From Cyclobacteriaceae bacterium (GTDB lineage: Bacteria > Bacteroidota > Bacteroidia > Cytophagales > Cyclobacteriaceae): a stretch of 11,218 nt of DNA. The notes beneath the pieces are model-generated. The model did not search any database and was not told the origin of the DNA. It saw nothing but the letters and a program-made list of their open reading frames with translations. Position 1 is the first letter of the stretch. The number at the start of each line of letters is the position of its first letter. Positions 1-6,470 of this stretch are shown in pieces. Location of the stretch: positions 1-11,218 of the forward strand of contig WGED01000355.1 of NCBI GenBank assembly GCA_015492915.1, given 5' to 3'. A program made the translations under genes and the position numbers.

Positions 1-268
1 AAATAACATAATCGAGGGAAGGTATGTGATCGAGGTTTCATCACCGGGTGCAGACAAGCCATTGAAACTTATTAGGCAATTTCCAAAACATGTGGGTAGG
101 GAATTTGAAATCCGGACAAAGGAAAATAAAAAGTATCAGGGGATTTTGAAATCCGTATTAAATGATGAAATAGAGATTGAGGTTGCTTCGAAAAATAAAA
201 AAGAGATAAAAAATTATAAATTTTCGCTGGACGAAATAGAGAAAGCCAGCGTTGTAATAGAGTTTTAA
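1..268 (+). CDS. rimP: Ribosome maturation factor RimP, C-terminal part (5' end outside window)
   Basis: RimP binds the 30S subunit and is needed for its late assembly. The frame is open from base 2 with no start, so the gene begins upstream. The visible 88 residues begin NNIIEGRYVIEVSSPGADKP. The EVSSPG-x-D-[KR]-PL motif is the RimP hallmark at the junction of its N-terminal domain and C-terminal SH3-like barrel. The rest (VGREFEIRTKENKKYQGILKSV followed by a charged, strand-rich tail ending VVIEF) fits the small barrel domain. The GTG at 26 lies inside the conserved motif and is not a real start. A full RimP is about 150 residues, so roughly 60-65 residues are missing. It precedes nusA by 34 nt in the order rimP-nusA-infB, which is conserved across bacteria and supports the call. 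Confidence 0.93.
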   Translation, partial: NNIIEGRYVIEVSSPGADKPLKLIRQFPKHVGREFEIRTKENKKYQGILKSVLNDEIEIEVASKNKKEIKNYKFSLDEIEKASVVIEF

Positions 269-302
269 TAAAAGATAAAATTTTGCAATAAGATATAAAG
301 AG

Positions 303-1547
303 ATGGATCATTCAACTTTAATTGAATCATTTGCTGAATTTGCGAGACAAAAGAATGTGGACCGTCCTACCATGATCAGGATATTGGAGGATGTGTTTCG
401 CACGATGATAAGGAAAAAGTACAAGACGGATGATAATTTTGATATTATCATCAATGCTGACAAGGGAGACCTTGAGATCTGGAGATTCAGGGAAATCGTT
501 GATGACAATTCTGAAGATATATGGGATCATGACAAAATAAGCCTTTCTGAAGCCAGAAAGATCGAGCCTGATTTTGAGATCGGTGAAGAAGTCGCAGAAG
601 AAATCAAACTGGAAGATTTTGGAAGAAGGGCTGTGACACTGGCAAGGCAAACGCTGATTCAGAAGATTAAAGACCTCGAAAAAGACAATCTATTCCTGAA
701 ATACAAGGATCTCATAGGTGAGATCATCGTCGGTGAGGTGTATCAGGTATTGCCAAAAGAGGTATTGCTGATCGATGCAGAAGGTGATGAGCTTATCTTA
801 CCCAAATCCGAACAAATACCAAAGGATCGCTTCAGAAAGGGCGATTCTGTCAGGGCGGTCGTCCACAGGGTGGAAATGATCAACGGGAATCCGAAAATCA
901 TCCTTTCCAGGACATCACCTGTTTTCCTTGAGCGCCTTTTTGAGAGTGAAGTGCCTGAGGTTTATGACGGACTCATCACCATTAAAAAAGTGGTGCGTGA
1001 GCCTGGGGAAAGAGCCAAAGTCGCCGTAGAATCGTATGACGATCGTATCGACCCGGTTGGCGCTTGCGTCGGTATGAAAGGATCGAGAATTCATAGCATC
1101 GTCCGGGAATTGCAAAATGAGAATATCGATGTAATCAATTACACTGACAATCTTGAGTTGTATATTGCCAGAGCACTGAGCCCGGCAAAAATAACGGATA
1201 TAAAAATCGACAAGGAAGAAGGACGGGTATCGGTGTATCTGAAGCCTGACCAGGTATCTCTCGCCATTGGCAAAGGGGGACACAATATAAAGCTGGCAAG
1301 CAGGCTGGTTGATATGGAGATCGATGTTTACAGAGATCTGGACGGTGAAGAGGTCGAGGAAGATGTTGATCTCGAAGAATTTGCCGATGAAATAGATGAC
1401 TGGGTGATCGACGAATTCAAGCGAATCGGTCTGGACACCGCCAAGAGCGTGCTTGCCTTGTCAAAAGATGAGTTGGTAAGACGTACAGACCTTGAAGAAG
1501 AAACAGTAGAAGATGTATTAAAAATCATCAGGCAGGAATTTGAGTAA
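303..1547 (+). CDS. nusA: Transcription termination/antitermination factor NusA
   Basis: NusA binds RNA polymerase near the RNA exit channel and modulates pausing, termination and antitermination. The 414 residues show the family order. An N-terminal polymerase-binding domain spans about 1-125 (MIRILEDVFRTMIRKKY). An S1 domain spans about 136-200 (GEIIVGEVYQVLPKEVLLID, ending KIILSRTSP). KH1 follows with DPVGACVGMKGSRIHSIVREL at about 250-270, and KH2 with SLAIGKGGHNIKLASRL at 319-335. After KH2 comes an acidic linker (about 346-365) and a short helix-hairpin-helix-like tail (IGLDTAKSVLALSKDELVRRTDLEEETVEDVL). The long C-terminal acidic repeats of E. coli NusA (about 495 aa) are absent, which is common outside gammaproteobacteria. 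ATG at 303 puts the N-terminus at the usual place. No Shine-Dalgarno is visible, as usual in Bacteroidota. It is probably cotranscribed with rimP and infB. Confidence 0.97.
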   Translation: MDHSTLIESFAEFARQKNVDRPTMIRILEDVFRTMIRKKYKTDDNFDIIINADKGDLEIWRFREIVDDNSEDIWDHDKISLSEARKIEPDFEIGEEVAEEIKLEDFGRRAVTLARQTLIQKIKDLEKDNLFLKYKDLIGEIIVGEVYQVLPKEVLLIDAEGDELILPKSEQIPKDRFRKGDSVRAVVHRVEMINGNPKIILSRTSPVFLERLFESEVPEVYDGLITIKKVVREPGERAKVAVESYDDRIDPVGACVGMKGSRIHSIVRELQNENIDVINYTDNLELYIARALSPAKITDIKIDKEEGRVSVYLKPDQVSLAIGKGGHNIKLASRLVDMEIDVYRDLDGEEVEEDVDLEEFADEIDDWVIDEFKRIGLDTAKSVLALSKDELVRRTDLEEETVEDVLKIIRQEFE

Positions 1548-1557
1548 TACCTGCCTG
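1529..1557 (+). other. Inverted repeat spanning the nusA stop codon
   Basis: CAGGCAGG at 1529-1536 pairs perfectly with CCTGCCTG at 1550-1557 around a 13-nt AT-rich loop that contains the nusA stop codon TAA (1545-1547). The next bases (GCGATAAACATAATT) have no U tract, so this is not a classical intrinsic terminator. It could be an RNA structure that affects processing, stability or NusA-sensitive pausing between nusA and infB. Function is inference; the pairing is seen directly. Confidence 0.45.
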
Positions 1558-1593
1558 GCGATAAACATAATTAAAGATTAAAAGGCAGTTGTA

Positions 1594-4329
1594 ATGATGA
1601 GATTAAGTCAGGTATCCAGGAAACTCAACATTGGGAAGAATACCATTATTGAATTCCTGAGTTCCCATGGGTACGAAGTGAAGGACAATCCCAATTTTAA
1701 AATTGAAGACGAGGCGTTGGAATTGCTCGCAAAGGAATTTGCCGATTCAGCTCTCGACAAGGAAGAGGCATCTTTTCTTTCTATTGGTGTAAAACATACC
1801 GGTAATGTGGTTATCGATACGAAAGAAGAATCTGCCACCGATTCTGCCGATGAAGAAGACCTGTTCATCAACACATCCCAGATTGAGGAAGAAGTAAAAG
1901 AAGAAAAAACGACTCCGCCACCATCAACAACTGCCGAGAAAGAAACAGAGCCAACCAAGGAGAGTGAATCCGCCAAACTTGCCGGATTGAAAGTCGTAGG
2001 AAAAATCGATCTTGAAAAGCCTGCAGATAAAAAAGAAAAGGAAGAGAAAGCTGAAAAAACTACAGATAAAGAACCTGTCAAAAAGAAAGAAGAGGCTGAA
2101 GTAACAACTCCGGCGGACGAAAAAAGTACAAAAGAACCAGAAGATAAAGATAAGACTGAGAAAGAAAGCATTTCCGCTCCACCCGCAGAAGAGGATGTAA
2201 TTAAGGGAAAAGCCGAAACGCTGAAAGGCTTGAATGTATTGGGTAAAATTGAATTAAAAGAGGAAAGTGAAAAACCGGTTGCTTCTTCTGACGAATCGAA
2301 AGAAAGGAAAAAGAAAAAAAGAAAGCGTAAACGTGTAGTAAAAGGAGAAAAAGCCGATACATCAGGCCATGGCAATAGCAGGACGCTGGCTGGCAGAAAG
2401 CACAGACCTCAGAAGGAAGAACCTACAGAAAAAGAGATACAGGAACAGATTAAAGCAACGCTGGCACGGCTTAGCGGGGGAGATAAAACCAAAACCAGCC
2501 GCGGCAAATACCGGAGAGAGAAGAGGTCAGCCATCGCAGAGGCACATGAAAAAGAAATGCAAAAAGAGCTGGAAGACTCAAAGGCCCTTAAGGTCAGTGA
2601 GTTCATTTCAACAGCAGATCTCGCCTCCATGATGGATATTTCGGTCAATGAAATTATATCAGCTTTCATGAATCTGGGAATGGTCGTATCTATTAATCAG
2701 CGACTCGATGCCGAATCCATTACCCTGATAGCAGAAGAATTTGATTATACAGTCGAATTTGTTGAACAAAAGGAAAACATTGATGTCCCCGAGGAAGAAG
2801 ACAACAAAGAGGATCTCGAAGAGCGGCCACCAATCGTAACCATTATGGGCCATGTTGACCATGGAAAAACATCATTATTGGACTTTATCAGAGAGTCGAA
2901 GGTAACTGCAGGCGAAGCGGGAGGTATTACCCAGCACATTGGCGCTTATGATGTAACTACCAAAGAGGGCAAGAGAATAGCATTTCTTGACACACCGGGC
3001 CACGAAGCATTTACCGCCATGCGTGCACGTGGCGCAAAGCTTACGGATATTGTTGTGATAGTAGTTGCTGCCGACGACCATGTGATGCCCCAAACAAAAG
3101 AAGCGATAAATCACGCTCTGGTTGCGGATGTGCCCATCATTATTGCGATCAACAAAATTGACAAACCGAATGCCAACCCTGATAAGATTAAAGAAGAGCT
3201 TGCCAATATAAACATTCTTGTAGAAGACTGGGGCGGCAAATATCAATGTCAGGAGATCTCGGCCAAAACGGGAGCCGGTGTAGATGAATTACTTGAAAAA
3301 ATATTGCTTGAAGCTGAGATCCTTGAATTAAAGGCAAATCCAAAAAAGAAAGCGGTAGGAACAATTGTAGAAGCTGAGCTTGATAAGGGGCGTGGGTATG
3401 TTGCAACTGTCCTTATTCAGGCAGGCACACTGCATGTAGGTGATATCGTTTTGGCGGGCAGTCATTACGGCAGGGTAAAAGCGATGTTTAACCATATAGG
3501 CGAAAAACTGAAAGAAGCAGGGCCGTCAACTCCTGTGCTTGTGCTCGGACTCAACGGTGCTCCGCAGGCCGGAGACAAGCTGAATGTGATGGATACTGAA
3601 AGGGAAGCCCGTGAAATTGCAACGAAAAGAGAACAATTGCTCAGAGAACAAAGCCTGAGGACCAAGAAACACATCACACTTGATGAGATCGGGCGAAGGC
3701 TGGCCATCGGGTCATTCAAAGAACTCAATATCATACTAAAAGGTGATGTGGACGGCTCTATCGAAGCGCTCAGTGATGCTTTACTCAAGCTTTCAACCGA
3801 AGAAATTCAGATCAATATCATTCATAAGGCAGTGGGTCAGATCAGCGAATCCGATGTACTACTCGCCTCTGCGACAGACGCTGTCATCATCGGTTTCCAG
3901 GTGAGACCATCAGCCAATGCCAGAAAGCTTGCTGAAAAAGAAGAGATAGAAATAAGGCTGTATTCCGTAATTTATGATGCCATCAATGAAGTCAAAGATG
4001 CGATGGAAGGTATGCTGGCACCGGAATATACAGAAGAGATCACAGCCAATGTGGAAGTGAGGGAAGTATTCAAAATCTCAAAAGTCGGAGCCGTGGCAGG
4101 ATGCATGGTCACACAGGGGACCATCAAACGAAACAGCGATATCAGGCTCATTCGAGATGGAATTGTGATATATTCTGGCGAAATAGAAGCGTTGAAGAGG
4201 TTTAAGGAGGATGTTAATGAGGTGAAACAAGGCTATGAATGTGGTATAAAAATTAAAAACTTCAATGATATTAAAGTAGGCGATGTGATTGAAGCCTATG
4301 AACAAAAAGAATTAAAAAGGACACTGTAA
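1594..4329 (+). CDS. infB: Translation initiation factor IF-2
   Basis: IF2 is the GTPase that brings initiator fMet-tRNA to the 30S subunit and promotes 50S joining. Residues 1-55 form an IF2 N-terminal helical domain (MRLSQVSRKLNIGKNTIIEF). Residues about 60-310 are a long Lys/Glu-rich, low-complexity linker typical of Bacteroidota IF2, ending in a basic run (KERKKKKRKRKRVVKG) and RRKH-like segments. A second IF2-N domain follows at about 330-385 (KVSEFISTADLASMMDISVNEI). The G domain has G1 GHVDHGKT (419-426), G2 GGITQHIGAY, G3 DTPGH (466-470), G4 NKID (520-523) and G5 SAK (556-558), so it is intact. Domains II-IV follow, including GDVDGSIEAL and the C-terminal fMet-tRNA binding barrel (KVGAVAGCMVTQG). 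Length 911 is normal for the long form. There are two adjacent ATG codons at 1594 and 1597; either may be used. It lies 46 nt after nusA. Confidence 0.98.
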   Translation: MMRLSQVSRKLNIGKNTIIEFLSSHGYEVKDNPNFKIEDEALELLAKEFADSALDKEEASFLSIGVKHTGNVVIDTKEESATDSADEEDLFINTSQIEEEVKEEKTTPPPSTTAEKETEPTKESESAKLAGLKVVGKIDLEKPADKKEKEEKAEKTTDKEPVKKKEEAEVTTPADEKSTKEPEDKDKTEKESISAPPAEEDVIKGKAETLKGLNVLGKIELKEESEKPVASSDESKERKKKKRKRKRVVKGEKADTSGHGNSRTLAGRKHRPQKEEPTEKEIQEQIKATLARLSGGDKTKTSRGKYRREKRSAIAEAHEKEMQKELEDSKALKVSEFISTADLASMMDISVNEIISAFMNLGMVVSINQRLDAESITLIAEEFDYTVEFVEQKENIDVPEEEDNKEDLEERPPIVTIMGHVDHGKTSLLDFIRESKVTAGEAGGITQHIGAYDVTTKEGKRIAFLDTPGHEAFTAMRARGAKLTDIVVIVVAADDHVMPQTKEAINHALVADVPIIIAINKIDKPNANPDKIKEELANINILVEDWGGKYQCQEISAKTGAGVDELLEKILLEAEILELKANPKKKAVGTIVEAELDKGRGYVATVLIQAGTLHVGDIVLAGSHYGRVKAMFNHIGEKLKEAGPSTPVLVLGLNGAPQAGDKLNVMDTEREAREIATKREQLLREQSLRTKKHITLDEIGRRLAIGSFKELNIILKGDVDGSIEALSDALLKLSTEEIQINIIHKAVGQISESDVLLASATDAVIIGFQVRPSANARKLAEKEEIEIRLYSVIYDAINEVKDAMEGMLAPEYTEEITANVEVREVFKISKVGAVAGCMVTQGTIKRNSDIRLIRDGIVIYSGEIEALKRFKEDVNEVKQGYECGIKIKNFNDIKVGDVIEAYEQKELKRTL
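1978..2256 (+). repeat. Two copies of a 12-residue motif in the IF2 linker
   Basis: Inside the infB low-complexity region two segments match L-x-G-L-x-V-[VL]-G-K-I-[DE]-L: LAGLKVVGKIDL at residues 129-140 (1978-2013) and LKGLNVLGKIEL at residues 210-221 (2221-2256). They stand out as hydrophobic islands in a Lys/Glu-rich background and are spaced by 81 residues. Their preservation in disordered sequence suggests a short binding motif. I recall similar GLxVxGKI motifs in IF2 of other Bacteroidota, but could not compare here. Confidence 0.7.
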
Positions 4330-4351
4330 TAAAATTTGATCTTTTTTTGAT

Positions 4352-4359
4352 TAATTTTG
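4352..4359 (+). promoter_or_regulatory. Candidate Bacteroidota promoter -7 element
   Basis: TAATTTTG is a perfect match to the Bacteroidota -7 consensus TAnnTTTG and lies 25 nt before the ATG of the small exported protein at 4385. That placing would give a short leader of about 15-20 nt. The expected upstream TTG element is not at the usual distance: TTTG at 4335-4338 is only 13 nt away, where about 19 is expected. The region is very AT-rich, so a chance match is possible. If real, it starts an operon of the three genes 4385-6380. Confidence 0.35.
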
Positions 4360-4384
4360 CATTGAATTTGAGAATTTTGAAGGC

Positions 4385-4573
4385 ATGAAAAAATTTCTGC
4401 TTATTTTTTACAGTTTGTTGATAGCTGTGACAACTATTGGCCAGCCCAATAACGGACCTCCTGATCCGGGTGGTGGTGGAGGAAGGGTCCCTATCACAGA
4501 AAGCATCGTTTTACTTCTCAGTGCCGGTATAGGTCTTGGCATCAAATCTTTTAAAAAGAAAAACAAAAATTAA
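4385..4573 (+). CDS. Small exported protein with Pro/Gly-rich segment and C-terminal sorting-signal-like tail
   Basis: This 62-residue protein has three parts. Residues 1-19 are a signal peptide (MKKFLLIFYSLLIAVTTIG) with likely cleavage before Gln20, a common +1 residue in Bacteroidota exports. Residues 20-35 are a Pro/Gly-rich spacer (QPNNGPPDPGGGGGRV). Residues 36-62 are PITES, a hydrophobic helix (IVLLLSAGIGLGI) and a basic tail (KSFKKKNKN). The layout of a short P-I-[DT] motif, one helix and a Lys cluster at the very end matches the tripartite form of exosortase-type sorting signals. It also resembles tiny Bacteroidota proteins with a PIDGG motif at this place (known to me as PID-CTERM; recalled, not checked). 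No sortase gene is in the window. The alternative is a simple two-helix membrane peptide. It starts 55 nt after infB and overlaps the next gene by 38 nt. Confidence 0.75.
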   Translation: MKKFLLIFYSLLIAVTTIGQPNNGPPDPGGGGGRVPITESIVLLLSAGIGLGIKSFKKKNKN

Positions 4574-5423
4574 ATCGGCCATCAACCGATACACATTTCT
4601 TTCATTATTCCATTTTCTCATTCGGGAAAATATATTCATTTCTCTCTGTAGTGTTTTCTTTTTTCTTTCGGGTTATATAATAATTGGCTCCGGCATCCCC
4701 GCCCTGAAATACCAAAGCCTGATATTTTGGGCTACTTTGCTCATCTATCAAGTTAATACAAGGATAAAATTTAATTTTTTTGACCTGGATTCATACGCCC
4801 TATTAAAACCTACATTCAATAAACGATCCCAGGTTTTAATTTTTCTGGGTACAGTGCTGGCTTTCCATGCCTTACTAATAGATTTTAAAACTTTATTGTT
4901 CTTAATTCATTTGGGTATTATCTCCACTTTGTACAACGTACCGGAATCAACAAGAAAAAAGATTTATCTGCCCCTGCGCAGTATTCCTTTCTTGAAAATA
5001 TTTCTGATAGCTTATGTCTGGGCTTCGATCTCCTCGTTTTTACCAGCTATCATGGAAAATGAACCATTTTTATTAAAAAAAATCATGGTCGTTTTTACAG
5101 CTCATTTTTCATTTATTTTTGCCATCACGCTTCCGTTTGATATCAGGGATTTTCAGGCTGACAAAGACAGTCTTTTAAAAACCACTCCCGGGCTCATAGG
5201 GATTTTGCCAACCAAAATTTTTGCATTGATCAGTTATTTATCGTTTGCAATGCTTTCCTATTATGAGGTTAACCCCCTGGCATTAATACTTTTTAGCATT
5301 GTGGTGATTGGACTTATCATAGGGTCTTCGCCAGAAAGAAAGGGATATTATTATACTTTTTTCATGGATGGCACCATCATCTTGTACTTTTTCCTTGTAT
5401 ATTTTAGTCACAATAATCTTTGA
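4536..5423 (+). CDS. UbiA-like integral membrane protein with degenerate prenyltransferase motifs
   Basis: About nine hydrophobic helices (approximately 32-52, 58-73, 99-115, 119-133, 150-170, 182-200, 226-242, 246-263, 272-290) give the topology of UbiA prenyltransferases, which attach isoprenoid chains to aromatic or other acceptors in the inner membrane. TLPFDIRDFQADKDSL at about 198-213 resembles the second UbiA Asp motif (D202, D205, D209). The first motif NxxxDxxxD is not intact: N74 in YQVNTRIKF is followed by Lys where the first Asp is expected. LPLRSIPFLKIFLIAYVWAS is like a conserved stretch I recall from a Bacteroidota-wide group of UbiA-like proteins of about 290 residues whose substrate is unknown to me. 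The start is uncertain. A stop lies in frame at 4530-4532, and TTG at 4536 is the only usual start before the first helix. It overlaps the preceding gene by 38 nt, which suggests translational coupling. The true start may lie a few codons later at a rare codon. Confidence 0.7.
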   Translation: MASNLLKRKTKIKSAINRYTFLSLFHFLIRENIFISLCSVFFFLSGYIIIGSGIPALKYQSLIFWATLLIYQVNTRIKFNFFDLDSYALLKPTFNKRSQVLIFLGTVLAFHALLIDFKTLLFLIHLGIISTLYNVPESTRKKIYLPLRSIPFLKIFLIAYVWASISSFLPAIMENEPFLLKKIMVVFTAHFSFIFAITLPFDIRDFQADKDSLLKTTPGLIGILPTKIFALISYLSFAMLSYYEVNPLALILFSIVVIGLIIGSSPERKGYYYTFFMDGTIILYFFLVYFSHNNL

Positions 5424-5429
5424 TATTTC

Positions 5430-6380
5430 ATGGCAAAAATCAATAAATCAACTCTTGAAAAAGCTGCAAAACGCATCTCTCCTTTTATACACCGCACACC
5501 CATATTGACTTCAAAAGGTATAAATGATATTGCCGGTTGTCGACTTTTCTTTAAATGTGAAAATTTTCAGAAAGTGGGGGCATTCAAATATCGTGGTGCC
5601 ACCAATGCAATCAGGCAACTGAACAGAGACCAACTTGTTAAGGGAGTCGCCACGCACTCTTCAGGAAATCATGCCCAGGCACTTGCTCTTGCAGCAAAAA
5701 TCATTAATGTGCCTGCTTATATTGTCATGCCTGAGAACGCTCCGCAGAGCAAAAAAGAAGCGGTGGCCGGATATGGAGGGAAGATCATTGAATGTGAAGC
5801 AACTCTTGAATCGAGAGAAAGTACGCTCGAACAAGTAATCCGCGACACCGGTGCTGTATTTGTTCATCCTTATAATGATGAAAATATCATAGCCGGCCAG
5901 GCTACCTGCGCAATGGAAATCTATGAAGAGGTGAATAATCCTGATTACATCCTAACCCCGGTCGGCGGTGGTGGCCTGCTCAGCGGTACAGCATTAGCCA
6001 CTCATTATTTTTCTCCTCCCCACACCAGTGTAATCGGTTGTGAACCGGCGGGAGCCGATGATGCATACAGATCCATACAAGCCGGGAAAATTATTCCCTC
6101 CGTACATCCCGACACCATTGCCGACGGTTTGTTAACGTCTTTGGGAGATAAAACATTCCCAATTATAAAAAAATACGTGTCCCAAATCATCACTTGCAAT
6201 GATCAACAAATAACCGATGCCATGAAACTGATCTGGCAAAGGATGAAAATTATCATTGAGCCATCGGCTGCTGTTCCTTTGGCGGTTATCCTGAATAACC
6301 ATGAAATTTTCAGGAATTCCAGGATAGCAATAATTCTTTCCGGCGGAAATATTGACTTTGACAAAATACCCTTCATTTAG
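5430..6380 (+). CDS. PLP-dependent serine racemase / threonine (serine) dehydratase family enzyme
   Basis: This is a 316-residue fold-type II PLP enzyme. Lys53 in VGAFKYRGA is the Schiff-base lysine. SSGNH (77-81) is the substrate/cofactor asparagine loop. VGGGGLL (178-184) is the glycine loop that holds the PLP phosphate. EPSA (277-280) and SGGN (304-307) complete the pocket. EPAGADDAY keeps Glu205, Ala209 and Asp211, at the spacing of the Mg2+ site of mammalian serine racemase. The Ser-Ser-Gly-Asn-His form of the loop, instead of Ser-Ala-Gly-Asn-His of IlvA/TdcB, places Ser78 where serine racemase has its re-face catalytic Ser84. No C-terminal ACT regulatory domain is present, so it is not a feedback-regulated biosynthetic IlvA. 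Likely reactions are L-serine racemization and/or dehydration of serine, threonine or threo-3-hydroxyaspartate. ATG at 5430 follows the membrane gene by 6 nt. The gene ends at the converging terminator region. Confidence 0.9.
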   Translation: MAKINKSTLEKAAKRISPFIHRTPILTSKGINDIAGCRLFFKCENFQKVGAFKYRGATNAIRQLNRDQLVKGVATHSSGNHAQALALAAKIINVPAYIVMPENAPQSKKEAVAGYGGKIIECEATLESRESTLEQVIRDTGAVFVHPYNDENIIAGQATCAMEIYEEVNNPDYILTPVGGGGLLSGTALATHYFSPPHTSVIGCEPAGADDAYRSIQAGKIIPSVHPDTIADGLLTSLGDKTFPIIKKYVSQIITCNDQQITDAMKLIWQRMKIIIEPSAAVPLAVILNNHEIFRNSRIAIILSGGNIDFDKIPFI

Positions 6381-6405
6381 GTCGCTCGTCCTTGCAGACC
6401 TAAAT
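6375..6405 (+). other. Inverted repeat over the stop codon of the dehydratase/racemase gene
   Basis: ATTTAGGTC at 6375-6383 pairs with GACCTAAAT at 6397-6405 (9 bp, 13-nt loop), and the TAG stop (6378-6380) lies in the left arm. No U tract follows directly. It sits just before the terminator at 6417-6451 and may act with it to end or protect the plus-strand transcript. The pairing is clear, the role is inferred. Confidence 0.45.
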
Positions 6406-6416
6406 TTCCGGTCATG

Positions 6417-6451
6417 AAAAAAACAGGCATTCTTTCATTAAAAATGCCTGT
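6417..6451. terminator. Bidirectional intrinsic terminator between converging genes
   Basis: ACAGGCATT (6423-6431) and AATGCCTGT (6443-6451) form a perfect 9-bp stem with an 11-nt loop. On the minus strand the stem is followed by seven T (complement of the A run 6417-6423, which shares its last base with the stem), making a strong terminator about 20 nt after the stop of the propeller gene. On the plus strand the following bases (CATATCTTTTAAAT) are a weaker U-rich tract, so the same hairpin may also end the transcript arriving from 6380. Confidence 0.85.
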
Positions 6452-6470
6452 CATATCTTTTAAATAATGA

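Noticed and set aside
26..28. GTG as the start of the first gene
   Set aside because: The frame continues upstream to the window edge and GTG is inside the conserved RimP motif, so the gene is simply cut by the window.
270..300. Promoter-like TAAAATTTTG before nusA
   Set aside because: Spacing inside the motif is off by two bases from TAnnTTTG, and the rimP-nusA gap is only 34 nt in a conserved operon.
1608..2375. Long minus-strand open frame (255 codons) opposite infB
   Set aside because: It is the antisense of the Lys/Glu-rich IF2 linker, giving a Ser/Phe-rich low-complexity product with no recognisable domain; infB in this region is certain.
2369..2632. Plus-strand 87-codon frame inside infB
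   Set aside because: Lies fully within IF2 in another frame, basic and without domain features; a shadow of the real gene.
4331..4360. Possible terminator after infB (AAAATT ... AATTTT around a T run)
   Set aside because: Only six A/T pairs match and the inner bases do not pair; too weak to call an intrinsic terminator.
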